Assembly: GCF_003576645.1 (NCBI RefSeq)
Contig: NC_044923.1
Span: 15,795,912-15,859,911, forward strand
From: Ipomoea triloba
Taxonomy: Eukaryota > Streptophyta > Magnoliopsida > Solanales > Convolvulaceae
Reading direction: 5' to 3'
DNA length: 64,000 nt
Every line of letters begins with the position of its first letter. Position 1 is the first letter of the stretch. This document shows, piece by piece, positions 10,900 through 22,984 of the stretch. Both the position numbers and the translations under genes were made by a program. The notes below the pieces were generated by a model. It worked only from the letters and a program-made list of their open reading frames with translations. It did no database searches and was not told the origin of the DNA.

Positions 10900-12280
10900 T
10901 ATATATATTTACATAATTACATACTAAAGACAAAGCAAATTGCATACTAAATTGTAACATAAAGCAAACACAGTTACCAAATAATTAGTTAATTTCAAAT
11001 GAATCTAATGAAACCAAACATAAGCATTTTTCAAATGAATCCAATGAATCCAAACAGTTAGCATTCTGTTCATTAACAAATAACATAAAGCTATTAGCAA
11101 ATAATTAGCAATTAGCATTAACACTAATGAATCAAAACTCATGCAGTTAGCATTGTGTTCATGTACGTAGTATCAAAGAGAAAAAATTTCAATACTCAGG
11201 CATCCAACATAATTAAGTCAAAACTTCAAACCAAATCATAAGCCATAACATCAAACAGATTTGAAGCTTGATTCAATCTTACAGCCATTAAGAACTGAGT
11301 TAAATATAAAAAAAAATAAATAAATAAACTACCAACAACATTTTTGTGAGTACCGTATTTTGCCATGCCTTTGTTTCCAATTCTTCACCTTGAATCCTCC
11401 ATGGTGTGTTGCTTCAAGTTCTATGTTTGCTCAATTGTTCCCAATGCCAGCAATGGGTAACAAGGTTCAACAATTGCTGGCGTGCTTGTGCTTCTGGTGA
11501 GTTTGTCGTATCATTGCTTCCAGTGAGTTTGATCTGTATTTGCTTCCGATGAGTTTGTTGTGCGTTTCTAGGGCTTAAGGAAGGGAGGGTGAATTGTATC
11601 GGGAGAGAAGATGGAGGGGGAGGGAGAGGAGGGAATTGTATTCGCAGATGATTGAGGAGATAGAGAGAGATTAGGAAAGATATTATTAATTGGTTTGATT
11701 AAAAAAAATAAAAGGCAAATGAAATTACCGTGTTAACCTTATTATTAACCGCTAATAAACAGAATTATTAACAAAGGACTAAAGTGTGTAAAAACATTAA
11801 AGTCAAGGACTAAGTAGAGTACAAAAAGTCACTTAGAACTAAATTGAGTAAGACCACTATAGTCTATGACTATATTCGGTATTAACTCTAAAAAAATATG
11901 GAGAGATCCAACTGAGGTTGAAGCAAATAAGTCTACTATACTTGATAGAAAAGAAGACGAAAAGAAATGCAACATATGTGATTTATAAGGACACAACAAA
12001 AGAAAATATAGAACAATCTTACGGATATTTTGCTTACTTTAATCATATATATAAATAAACAAGGAAATATATGTGAAACGCAGCATCAAACAATGTTTTG
12101 CAACCTTGTTTAGTTGCAGTGTTTATTTTGTGCTCTGAATATATTTTAATTGTCAAAAGATATTATTGTACATTGTATAGTAAATAAAATTGAAATACAA
12201 TTATATTAATAAGTCCTTCCATCCACAAGGGTAATTTATATCCTAAAATATGTACTTACAATAAATATTTATTCGTCAAA
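10900..12280. other. Gene-free stretch
   Basis: No gene recognised. Near 11490-11570 a 30-bp motif GCTTC.G.TGAGTTTG is repeated three times. Around 11580-11660 the plus strand is purine-rich (GGAGGGAGAGG). The words AAGGACTAAAGTGTG and AAGGACTAAGTAGAG near 11780-11815 resemble the ends of common plant foldback elements, but no partner end was found. Confidence 0.4.
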
Positions 12281-12284
12281 GGGA

Positions 12285-12395
12285 AATACAACTATTAGAT
12301 TGTGAAAACAAAAGTAGTCAAAGAGAATTACATTAATTAGATTGCGAAAACAAAGTAGTCAAAGAGAATTACATTAATAAGATTGTATTAACAAA
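12285..12395. repeat. Tandem repeat, about 45-bp unit, 2.5 copies
   Basis: GAAAACAAAGTAGTCAAAGA followed by GAATTACATTAATTAGATTG occurs twice with a third partial copy, directly next to the tRNA-Gln gene at 12407. Confidence 0.8.
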
Positions 12396-12406
12396 ACTAA
12401 AAAAAG

Positions 12407-12478
12407 AGGTCCCACCGAGATTTGAACTCAGGTTACTGGATTCAGAGTCCAATGTCCTAACCACTAGACCATGGGACC
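12407..12478 (-). tRNA. tRNA-Gln (anticodon CTG), one base different
   Basis: 72-nt minus-strand cloverleaf identical to the other two copies except for one C-to-T change in the T-stem (CTGAG instead of CCGAG). It turns one C-G pair into a U-G wobble, so folding should be retained. The change sits beside the B-box. Confidence 0.95.
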
Positions 12479-12690
12479 TTTGTGGTTACTGTGTTAACGT
12501 AGAATTTATTTATACATTACAATTGATTATCCTTTTATATGGCAAACCATGTGGATTTAATTAGATTATTATTATTTTTTTAACTCAACAAGTATTAGCA
12601 ATCTTTCAAATGTTGAAAGAATCTCAAATACTATTTATTTGTATTTTTTTTTCTTTTGCAAACATGCATTGTCTACTTTTATTTTAACAA

Positions 12691-12828
<138 letters not shown>

Positions 12829-12984
12829 GATAGTAAGTTAGAACTATAAGGATGTAGAAAAATAGTAGTAATGATAAATAGTCAAATATTAGTGATTTTA
12901 AAAGTAAAAGAGAATTGCAAAGATAAAAATAGTCTTATATGTTAATGTTCATATAGTCTATAGACTATAGAGAGAGTGAAAGCA

Positions 12985-13130
12985 TAATTTTTCATATTTT
13001 AAACCTAGCCAATAAGAGGGTGTTTGGTAGGCAAGAATGTTCAATTTTAAACCTAGCCAATAAGAGGGTGTTTGGTAGGCAAGAATGTTCAATTTTAAAC
13101 CTAGCCAATAAGAGGGTGTTTGGAAAAATA
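12985..13130. repeat. Tandem repeat, 48-bp unit, about 2.7 copies
   Basis: The unit runs TTTTAAACCTAGCCAATAAG, then AGGGTGTTTGGTAGGCAAGA, then ATGTTCAA. It appears as two full copies and a partial third. A single diverged copy without the tandem expansion is at 10790-10835. Confidence 0.9.
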
Positions 13131-13563
13131 TCCTATGTTTGATGAAGTTTTGACTTGGGAAAATCCGAGTCAATTAGGAATCAGATTCCTTGAAATCAAG
13201 TGATCACTTTTAGTTCTAATTTTAATTAAAGCAATTAAAATCATGACTATATTAATGACGATCCGTTTTTAACCTCACACCCAATCCTAATCTAAGTCAG
13301 CCATCAAGTTGTCACACCTAAAAGCAACGAAGAATATTAGTTATAATTAAATCCTATATAACTACACATTTATATCTCTAGTGCACGAATTAAACTCTCA
13401 ATTTTGCTCCATCATTTAATTCATAATTTTGATAACTAAGTAGGCATCCATAGGACCATAGCTAATAGTATAAATAAAATGAGAATTCCAAGCGGTGGAG
13501 CATGATTCTTATACCTGAAAGTCCACTAGTACAGAATTGCACATCCAGTACATTTGTACAAGG

Positions 13564-13706
13564 GTATCCGCTACACTTGTATAAGTGTAGCGGATGTGGT
13601 GTTGCGGAAAACTGGAAAAGCAAAAGTTTAATTTTTTGTGACTTTTGTCCCTGTGTCATGGATTTTTTTTTTTTAATAACTAAAGGGTATCCACGACACT
13701 TCTTTC
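13564..13706. repeat. Hairpin-ended repeat fragment, first copy
   Basis: Begins with a perfect 13-bp stem and 4-nt loop (ATCCGCTACACTT, GTAT, AAGTGTAGCGGAT at 13566-13595), followed by GGTGTTGCGGAAAACTGG and a stretch ending GGGTATCCACGACACTTCTT. The latter part recurs at about 14025-14150 and in the second array unit. Confidence 0.7.
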
Positions 13707-14225
13707 AAGGAACTCAGACTACTACTATTAAGTAGTAGCTCCCTTGGGATAGGGTGAACATCTAGCATGAGTAGTTACCTTTGACATGGTAGTTAGCCCC
13801 TCAAGTCTTTGAATGATCTTTCGAACTATGAAATGGGGTTTAGGCAGTTGCACCACAAGCTCTTTGCACGGCTCCTAGGCAGCAAGTTTTGCATTTTCTG
13901 AGTAGAGCTAGTGGCAGGTGCAAACTTTGAGCTAGTAGCTTGGGCATAGATCATTTTGAACATGTGGTTGTTTGATGCCATTAGGGACAGAGGTACGTGG
14001 GTGGGTATGGGGCGGATGTGGTGTAGCGGATGTGGTGTTGCGGAAAACTGGAAAAGCAAAAGTTTAATTTTTTGTGACTTTTGTCCCTGTGTCATGGATT
14101 TTTTTTTTTTTTAATAACTAAAGGGTATCCACGACACTTCTTTCGAAATAAGTGTCGCAAGTACCTTTTTTTAAAAAAATATATATACACACACACTGAT
14201 ATACAACTAATTTTTTAACAACAAT

Positions 14226-14233
<8 letters not shown>

Positions 14234-14260
<27 letters not shown>
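14234..14260. repeat. (CA)n microsatellite
   Basis: Thirteen or so CA dinucleotides, repeated identically in the second array unit at 17421-17447. Confidence 0.95.
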
Positions 14261-14261
<1 letters not shown>

Positions 14262-14330
14262 AAGGCTATTTATGGGGAAGGGTGGGATGAGTGGGGGCAG
14301 CTGCCCGCATTGTAGCTCCGTCTCGGATCG

Positions 14331-15053
14331 TTATACCATAGACCAGGGTGCACAATGCATTGTGCACCCTGTAAGGAGATGAGTTCTGTGTATTCTAGGC
14401 AAGCATTCTGTGTATTCTAGGTAATCATTTTGTGTATTATAGGCAACTGTTCTGTGTATTCTAGATAATGATTATGTGTATTATAGATAATGAATTCCCT
14501 GGAGTCATTCGCGTCCGCATCCGCGTCCACTAGCATCGAAACGACGTCGTTTCGAATGCACAAACTCATCACAACATGTGTTACTAACATGAATACACAG
14601 AACATTTGCCCAGAATACACAGAATATTGACACAAAATACACAGATTGAACTCATCCTCCTAACATTCGAATGCACAAACACATCACAGCATATGTTACT
14701 AACAGGAATACACAGAACGGTTGCATAGAATACACAGAACGATTACCTAGAATACACAGAACTCATCTCCTAACATTTTGGTACGGGGTGTACAATGCAT
14801 ACACAGAATCTCCTAACCTGTGTTAATAACATGAATACACAGAATATTAACACAAAATACACAGAACTCATCCTCATAAACATTCGAATGCACAAACACA
14901 TCACAACATGTGTTACTAACATGAATACATAAAACGGTTGCCTAGAATACACAGAATGATTGCTTAGAATACACAGAACGATTACCTATAATACACAGAA
15001 CTCATTTTGGTACGGAGTGCACAATGCATTATGCACCGTGATCCACAATATAA
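14331..15053. mobile_element. Large MITE (TTATACC family) with internal tandem repeats
   Basis: The left end TTATACCATAGACCAGGG and the right end, reversed, TTATATTGTGGATCACGG are related to the MITE at 5560-5790. Both ends carry a CAATGCATTGTGCACC-like inner palindrome. The interior has five 22-bp units of TCTGTGTATTCTAGGTAAT type at the left and several inverted GAATACACAGAA units at the right, so large parts can fold back. An 18-bp perfect palindrome, CGAAACGACGTCGTTTCG, lies at 14537-14554. No coding sequence. Confidence 0.75.
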
Positions 15054-15059
15054 ATTGCC

Positions 15060-16020
15060 CTCCATCTCTGATTTTAGGGATAGTAGGGTTTGAAAAATTA
15101 TTATAAAGATTGGGCTTGAAATTTATTTTATTATAAGACTAGGATTATAGTCTTTGGGCTAGAACTTATAAGGTCCAAAATATTATAATACAAAGATGGG
15201 TCTAGTTTGGACATTAAGTCCAAGAATTTAAAATAACTATAGGCATTATAAAGATGGACTAAGTTTAAATGGAATTGAGATTTTGTGGAGAAAATAATTA
15301 ATTTATTTAACCCTATTTAATTTATCTCGAAAATGAATATAATAAAAAAATTTAAATTTGAAAATAATTATACGAAGTAAATTTTTAATTAAATTTTTCG
15401 GAGTGTCACGCTATGAGTGGAAAGATATCAATGATATAACAAGAAAATACATAGTGAACATCCCATAGAGAAAATGAACGAGGTAGAGACTCCAAAGACG
15501 GACGAAGAGAGAGAAAAAAAGGGTATTAGAGATAAGCGCTAAGGTATGCTATGCACCACTAGTTAAACATACAAATGCACAATGCCACCTACTTTGTTGC
15601 ACCACTTTCTTGTAGTGAGTGAATCCTTGTGCAGGATATAGCGCATCAAATTGTGCAATGCAAGCATATATCTAGCATGATGGATCTTAGAATCACTCTT
15701 TGTGTACCACACGATCACACTACTACCATGAAACATTTAAGAGAAATCCCATCTTGTAGTAGACACATGCATTATTACCAACTACTTAGCAACCACATTG
15801 GCACATTCCATATATAGGGCGCCAAACAACTTCACCGTGTGGAAGTATATATTGGACACCAAATCAGTTGATATGTACACACCAACATACTTTAGATCAC
15901 ACTCCACTGAATACTTTTTTATTCTACGACTAGCCAAGGTTAAATCTCATGACAGGCATGAAGAAATATCACCTACAAAGAGAGATTTACTAGATGGGAC
16001 GATTTTATGTCTTTGTAGAA
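15060..16020. other. Unrecognised part of the array unit
   Basis: Starts AT-rich (15060-15400) and becomes more mixed. Small open frames occur on the plus strand but have no recognisable domain, and two of them overlap in different frames. I see no gene here. The same sequence recurs in the second unit and partly in the third and fourth. Confidence 0.5.
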
Positions 16021-16136
16021 GAACACTGAAGTGCGGGTGACAACCATTGATGCATAGTCGTGCATCTTTCAGTGCAGGCTACAGAATGCTCACCCTTCCA
16101 CTGACAGGTAATGATAAGATCCAAGAAGCTTACCAT

Positions 16137-16800
16137 TCACCTTGTATTATAGAAGTGAGTCAAGAACTTACGCTTCATATCATGTAAACTATCGATGCAA
16201 CCAGACTCGAGGCCCGTATACCAATCAAAAGTATTGTTCTTCAAAAAGCAGGCAAACTCTTTTACTAATAGGTCACCATAAGTCTTTGTGTCATTGCAAG
16301 TTTCCACAAAGTGGGCAACATGTTGCCAAGGGTTACCCTTATCGTCAGACTGTTGGAATTTAGGAGGTTGATAACTGAAGGGCATCTTGAACTCTTCAAT
16401 GCTTTGGGTGTAAAGCTTGGCATAGATATATGAGAGATGGCCTTCATCTAACTTTCCTTTGATAGCCCCCATGAGGTAGTCCTTCAACTGATCCACTAGT
16501 ATCACGTTACATGTGACTTATATGCTTTTCTTAGTTGCTGGTGGATGGAAAGTAGCTTCTTCCAATATCACTGCAAGCTTGACAGGAGTTGGTGATTATG
16601 GAGTAACCTCTTCTTGACCCTCAAGCTTCTTTCGTAGACCACGATTTCCTTTCCCCTCCATTATGCTTCTTATTCTATCATCAAGGACATTAATCCATTT
16701 CTATTGATTTTGAAGGAGGAAAATTATTCCTTCAAGAGTCTTAGCTATGCTAGCTAATTGTTCTTCCACAAATGTCATGGTCGTCGTCATGGAAGGCATG
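16137..16800 (-). pseudogene. Ty3/Gypsy gag remnant, array unit 1
   Basis: The minus-strand frame 16505-16137 encodes a gag core typical of plant Ty3/Gypsy elements: FSYQPPKFQQ, then GNPWQHVAHFVETCN, TYGDLLVKEF, FDWYTGLE and a final FLTHFYNTR. Gag forms the particle that packages the retroelement RNA. Upstream, at about 16800-16700, an N-terminal MTTTMTFVEEQLASIAKTLE is recognisable, but an in-frame TAG follows FLLQNQ near 16703 and further breaks separate it from the core. No protease, reverse transcriptase or integrase follows within the unit. Copies with the same core are at 19324, 21127 and 22228. Confidence 0.85.
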
Positions 16801-17412
16801 ATAATCTAAACACGCGTCCATTCAGGAGTAATCTTCCATAGTGGATATGAAGGGGGTGTGGAGTTTGAACTCCTGCTAACAATGTTCCCTTTCAAGGAAC
16901 TCAGACTACTACTATTAAGTAGTAGCTCCCTTGGGATAGGGTGAACATCTAGCATGAGTAGTTACCTTTGACATGGTAGTTAGCCCCTCAAGTCTTTGAA
17001 TGATCTTTCGAACTATGAAATGGGGTTTAGGCAGTTGCACCACAAGCTCTTTGCACGGCTCCTAGGCAGCAAGTTTTGCATTTTCTGAGTAGAGCTAGTG
17101 GCAGGTGCAAACTTTGAGCTAGTAGCTTGGGCATAGATCATTTTGAACATGTGGTTGTTTGATGCCATTAGGGACAGAGGTACGTGGGTGGGTATGGGGC
17201 GGATGTGGTGTAGCGGATGTGGTGTTGCGGAAAACTGGAAAAGCAAAAGTTTAATTTTTTGTGACTTTTGTCCCTGTGTCATGGATTTTTTTTTTTTTTA
17301 ATAACTAAAGGGTATCCACGACACTTCTTTCGAAATAAGTGTCGCAAGTACCTTTTTTTAAAAAAATATATATACACACACACTGATATACAACTAATTT
17401 TTTAACAACAAT

Positions 17413-17448
<36 letters not shown>

Positions 17449-17517
17449 AAGGCTATTTATGGGGAAGGGTGGGATGAGTGGGGGCAGCTGCCCGCATTGT
17501 AGCTCCGTCTCGGATCG

Positions 17518-18240
17518 TTATACCATAGACCAGGGTGCACAATGCATTGTGCACCCTGTAAGGAGATGAGTTCTGTGTATTCTAGGCAAGCATTCTGTGT
17601 ATTCTAGGTAATCATTTTGTGTATTATAGGCAACTGTTCTGTGTATTCTAGATAATGATTATGTGTATTATAGATAATGAATTCCCTGGAGTCATTCGCG
17701 TCCGCATCCGCGTCCACTAGCATCGAAACGACGTCGTTTCGAATGCACAAACTCATCACAACATGTGTTACTAACATGAATACACAGAACATTTGCCCAG
17801 AATACACAGAATATTGACACAAAATACACAGATTGAACTCATCCTCCTAACATTCGAATGCACAAACACATCACAGCATATGTTACTAACAGGAATACAC
17901 AGAACGGTTGCATAGAATACACAGAACGATTACCTAGAATACACAGAACTCATCTCCTAACATTTTGGTACGGGGTGTACAATGCATACACAGAATCTCC
18001 TAACCTGTGTTAATAACATGAATACACAGAATATTAACACAAAATACACAGAACTCATCCTCATAAACATTCGAATGCACAAACACATCACAACATGTGT
18101 TACTAACATGAATACATAAAACGGTTGCCTAGAATACACAGAATGATTGCTTAGAATACACAGAACGATTACCTATAATACACAGAACTCATTTTGGTAC
18201 GGAGTGCACAATGCATTATGCACCGTGATCCACAATATAA
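17518..18240. mobile_element. Second copy of the large MITE, array unit 2
   Basis: Identical to the element at 14331-15053 wherever compared. It was copied along with the array unit, not by transposition. The palindrome CGAAACGACGTCGTTTCG is at 17724-17741. Confidence 0.85.
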
Positions 18241-19323
18241 ATTGCCCTCCATCTCTGATTTTAGGGATAGTAGGGTTTGAAAAATTATTATAAAGATTGG
18301 GCTTGAAATTTATTTTATTATAAGACTAGGATTATAGTCTTTGGGCTAGAACTTATAAGGTCCAAAATATTATAATACAAAGATGGGTCTAGTTTGGACA
18401 TTAAGTCCAAGAATTTAAAATAACTATAGGCATTATAAAGATGGACTAAGTTTAAATGGAATTGAGATTTTGTGGAGAAAATAATTAATTTATTTAACCC
18501 TATTTAATTTATCTCGAAAATGAATATAATAAAAAAATTTAAATTTGAAAATAATTATACGAAGTAAATTTTTAATTAAATTTTTCGGAGTGTCACGCTA
18601 TGAGTGGAAAGATATCAATGATATAACAAGAAAATACATAGTGAACATCCCATAGAGAAAATGAACGAGGTAGAGACTCCAAAGACGGACGAAGAGAGAG
18701 AAAAAAAGGGTATTAGAGATAAGCGCTAAGGTATGCTATGCACCACTAGTTAAACATACAAATGCACAATGCCACCTACTTTGTTGCACCACTTTCTTGT
18801 AGTGAGTGAATCCTTGTGCAGGATATAGCGCATCAAATTGTGCAATGCAAGCATATATCTAGCATGATGGATCTTAGAATCACTCTTTGTGTACCACACG
18901 ATCACACTACTACCATGAAACATTTAAGAGAAATCCCATCTTGTAGTAGACACATGCATTATTACCAACTACTTAGCAACCACATTGGCACATTCCATAT
19001 ATAGGGCGCCAAACAACTTCACCGTGTGGAAGTATATATTGGACACCAAATCAGTTGATATGTACACACCAACATACTTTAGATCACACTCCACTGAATA
19101 CTTTTTTATTCTACGACTAGCCAAGGTTAAATCTCATGACAGGCATGAAGAAATATCACCTACAAAGAGAGATTTACTAGATGGGACGATTTTATGTCTT
19201 TGTAGAAGAACACTGAAGTGCGGGTGACAACCATTGATGCATAGTCGTGCATCTTTCAGTGCAGGCTACAGAATGCTCACCCTTCCACTGACAGGTAATG
19301 ATAAGCTCCAAGAAGCTTACCAT

Positions 19324-19987
19324 TCACCTTGTATTATAGAAGTGAGTCAAGAACTTACGCTTCATATCATGTAAACTATCGATGCAACCAGACTCGAGGC
19401 CCGTATACCAATCAAAAGTATTGTTCTTCAAAAAGCAGGCAAACTCTTTTACTAATAGGTCACCATAAGTCTTTGTGTCATTGCAAGTTTCCACAAAGTG
19501 GGCAACATGTTGCCAAGGGTTACCCTTATCGTCAGACTGTTGGAATTTAGGAGGTTGATAACTGAAGGGCATCTTGAACTCTTCAATGCTTTGGGTGTAA
19601 AGCTTGGCATAGATATATGAGAGATGGCCTTCATCTAACTTTCCTTTGATAGCCCCCATGAGGTAGTCCTTCAACTGATCCACTAGTATCACGTTACAGG
19701 TGACTTATATGCTTTTCTTAGTTGCTGGTGGATGGAAAGTAGCTTCTTCCAATATCACTGCAAGCTTGATAGGAGTTGGTGATTATGGAGTAACCTCTTC
19801 TTGACCCTCAAGCTTCTTTCGTAGACCACGATTTCCTTTCCCCTCCATTATGCTTCTTATTCTATCATCAAGGACATTAATCCATTTCTATTGATTTTGA
19901 AGGAGGAAAATTATTCCTTCAAGAGTCTTAGCTATGCTAGCTAATTGTTCTTCCACAAATGTCATGGTCGTCGTCATGGAAGGCATG
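19324..19987 (-). pseudogene. Ty3/Gypsy gag remnant, array unit 2
   Basis: The gag core frame 19692-19324 is the same protein as in unit 1, with the same upstream break. It carries the three base changes noted for unit 2. Confidence 0.85.
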
Positions 19988-20080
19988 ATAATCTAAACAC
20001 GCGTCCATTCAGGAGTAATCTTCCATAGTGGATATGAAGGGGGTGTGGAGTTTGAACTCCTGCTAACAATGTTCCCTTTC

Positions 20081-21841
20081 AAGGAACTCAGACTACTACT
20101 ATTAAGTAGTAGCTCCCTTGGGATAGGGTGAACATCTAGCATGAGTAGTTACCTTTGACATGGTAGTTAGCCCCTCAAGTCTTTGAATGATCTTTCGAAC
20201 TATGAAATGGGGTTTAGGCAGTTGCACCACAAGCTCTTTGCACGGCTCCTAGGCAGCAAGTTTTGCATTTTCTGAGTAGAGCTAGTGGCAGGNTATTTAA
20301 CCCTATTTAATTTATCTCGAAAATGAATATAATAAAAAAATTTAAATTTGAAAATAATTATACGAAGTAAATTTTTAATTAAATTTTTCGGAGTGTCACG
20401 CTATGAGTGGAAAGATATCAATGATATAACAAGAAAATACATAGTGAACATCCCATAGAGAAAATGAACGAGGTAGAGACTCCAAAGACGGACGAAGAGA
20501 GAGAAAAAAAGGGTATTAGAGATAAGCGCTAAGGTATGCTATGCACCACTAGTTAAACATACAAATGCACAATGCCACCTACTTTGTTGCACCACTTTCT
20601 TGTAGTGAGTGAATCCTTGTGCAGGATATAGCGCATCAAATTGTGCAATGCAAGCATATATCTAGCATGATGGATCTTAGAATCACTCTTTGTGTACCAC
20701 ACGATCACACTACTACCATGAAACATTTAAGAGAAATCCCATCTTGTAGTAGACACATGCATTATTACCAACTACTTAGCAACCACATTGGCACATTCCA
20801 TATATAGGGCGCCAAACAACTTCACCGTGTGGAAGTATATATTGGACACCAAATCAGTTGATATGTACACACCAACATACTTTAGATCACACTCCACTGA
20901 ATACTTTTTTATTCTACGACTAGCCAAGGTTAAATCTCATGACAGGCATGAAGAAATATCACCTACAAAGAGAGATTTACTAGATGGGACGATTTTATGT
21001 CTTTGTAGAAGAACACTGAAGTGCGGGTGACAACCATTGATGCATAGTCGTGCATCTTTCAGTGCAGGCTACAGAATGCTCACCCTTCCACTGACAGGTA
21101 ATGATAAGATCCAAGAAGCTTACCATTCACCTTGTATTATAGAAGTGAGTCAAGAACTTACGCTTCATATCATGTAAACTATCGATGCAACCAGACTCGA
21201 GGCCCGTATACCAATCAAAAGTATTGTTCTTCAAAAAGCAGGCAAACTCTTTTACTAATAGGTCACCATAAGTCTTTGTGTCATTGCAAGTTTCCACAAA
21301 GTGGGCAACATGTTGCCAAGGGTTACCCTTATCGTCAGACTGTTGGAATTTAGGAGGTTGATAACTGAAGGGCATCTTGAACTCTTCAATGCTTTGGGTG
21401 TAAAGCTTGGCATAGATATATGAGAGATGGCCTTCATCTAACTTTCCTTTGATAGCCCCCATGAGGTAGTCCTTCAACTGATCCACTAGTATCACGTTAC
21501 AGGTGACTTATATGCTTTTCTTAGTTGCTGGTGGATGGAAAGTAGCTTCTTCCAATATCACTGCAAGCTTGATAGGAGTTGGTGATTATGGAGTAACCTC
21601 TTCTTGACCCTCAAGCTTCTTTCGTAGATCAAGGACATTAATCCATTTCTATTGATTTTGAAGGAGGAAAATTATTCCTTCAAGAGTCTTAGCTATGCTA
21701 GCTAATTGTTCTTCCACAAATGTCATGGTCGTCGTCATGGAAGGCATGATAATCTAAACACGCGTCCATTCAGGAGTAATCTTCCATAGTGGATATGAAG
21801 GGGGTGTGGAGTTTGAACTCCTGCTAACAATGTTCCCTTTC
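20081..21841. repeat. Tandem array unit 3, internally deleted with an N
   Basis: The first 212 bp match unit 1, then a single N (20293) replaces 1,385 bp (unit 1 positions 13919-15303). A further 42 bp are missing at about 21629, just after TTCGTAGA. The gag core (21495-21127, minus) is intact as far as in unit 1. Confidence 0.9.
21127..21495 (-). pseudogene. Ty3/Gypsy gag remnant, array unit 3
   Basis: Same core protein as the other copies. The 42-bp deletion lies upstream of it, between the core and the decayed N-terminal segment. Confidence 0.85.
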
Positions 21842-22984
21842 AAGGAACTCAGACTACTACTATTAAGTAGTAGCTCCCTTGGGATAGGGTGAACATCTAG
21901 CATGAGTAGTTACCTTTGACATGGTAGTTAGCCCCTCAAGTCTTTGAATGATCTTTCGAACTATGAAATGGGGTTTAGGCAGTTGCACCACAAGCTCTTT
22001 GCACGGCTCCTAGGCAGCAAGTTTTGCATTTTCTGAGTAGAGCTAGTGGCAGGNAAATATCACCTACAAAGAGAGATTTACTAGATGGGACGATTTTATG
22101 TCTTTGTAGAAGAACACTGAAGTGCGGGTGACAACCATTGATGCATAGTCGTGCATCTTTCAGTGCAGGCTACAGAATGCTCACCCTTCCACTGACAGGT
22201 AATGATAAGATCCAAGAAGCTTACCATTCACCTTGTATTATAGAAGTGAGTCAAGAACTTACGCTTCATATCATGTAAACTATCGATGCAACCAGACTCG
22301 AGGCCCGTATACCAATCAAAAGTATTGTTCTTCAAAAAGCAGGCAAACTCTTTTACTAATAGGTCACCATAAGTCTTTGTGTCATTGCAAGTTTCCACAA
22401 AGTGGGCAACATGTTGCCAAGGGTTACCCTTATCGTCAGACTGTTGGAATTTAGGAGGTTGATAACTGAAGGGCATCTTGAACTCTTCAATGCTTTGGGT
22501 GTAAAGCTTGGCATAGATATATGAGAGATGGCCTTCATCTAACTTTCCTTTGATAGCCCCCATGAGGTAGTCCTTCAACTGATCCACTAGTATCACGTTA
22601 CAGGTGACTTATATGCTTTTCTTAGTTGCTGGTGGATGGAAAGTAGCTTCTTCCAATATCACTGCAAGCTTGATAGGAGTTGGTGATTATGGAGTAACCT
22701 CTTCTTGACCCTCAAGCTTCTTTCGTAGACCACGATTTCCTTTCCCCTCCATTATGCTTCTTATTCTATCATCAAGGACATTAATCCATTTCTATTGATT
22801 TTGAAGGAGGAAAATTATTCCTTCAAGAGTCTTAGCTATGCTAGCTAATTGTTCTTCCACAAATGTCATGGTCGTCGTCATGGAAGGCATGATAATCTAA
22901 ACACGCGTCCATTCAGGAGTAATCTTCCATAGTGGATATGAAGGGGGTGTGGAGTTTGAACTCCTGCTAACAATGTTCCCTTTC
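21842..22984. repeat. Tandem array unit 4, internally deleted with an N
   Basis: Again the first 212 bp, then a single N (22054) that replaces 2,045 bp (unit 1 positions 13919-15963), then the gag part without the 42-bp deletion seen in unit 3. Confidence 0.9.
22228..22596 (-). pseudogene. Ty3/Gypsy gag remnant, array unit 4
   Basis: Fourth copy of the same gag core, with unit-2-like variants (CGTTACAGG, GCTTGATAGG). Confidence 0.85.

Larger units (their letters stand above)
13707..16893. repeat. Tandem array unit 1 (3,187 bp)
   Basis: First full copy of a long repeat. From its left edge it holds a stretch of Gypsy leader (minus strand), a repeat of the 13564-13706 fragment, a CA microsatellite, a large MITE (14331-15053), about 1 kb of unrecognised sequence, and a Gypsy gag remnant (minus strand). 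Copies start at 13707, 16894, 20081, 21842 and 22985. The left breakpoint shares CTTTC with the unit's own right end. Confidence 0.95.
16894..20080. repeat. Tandem array unit 2 (3,187 bp)
   Basis: Second full copy, near-identical to unit 1 at a spacing of exactly 3,187 bp. Three base changes were seen: GATAAGATCC to GATAAGCTCC, CGTTACATG to CGTTACAGG, and GCTTGACAGG to GCTTGATAGG, all near the gag remnant. Confidence 0.95.

Noticed and set aside
14390..15010. Regular repeats that superficially resemble a CRISPR array
   Set aside because: Units of about 22 bp lie directly adjacent or inverted inside a eukaryotic MITE, without unique equal-length spacers or cas genes.
15629..16040. Plus-strand open frames in the array unit, repeated in later units
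   Set aside because: Copied exactly with the array, overlapping one another in different frames, without a domain or codon signal; repetition here is not evidence of selection.
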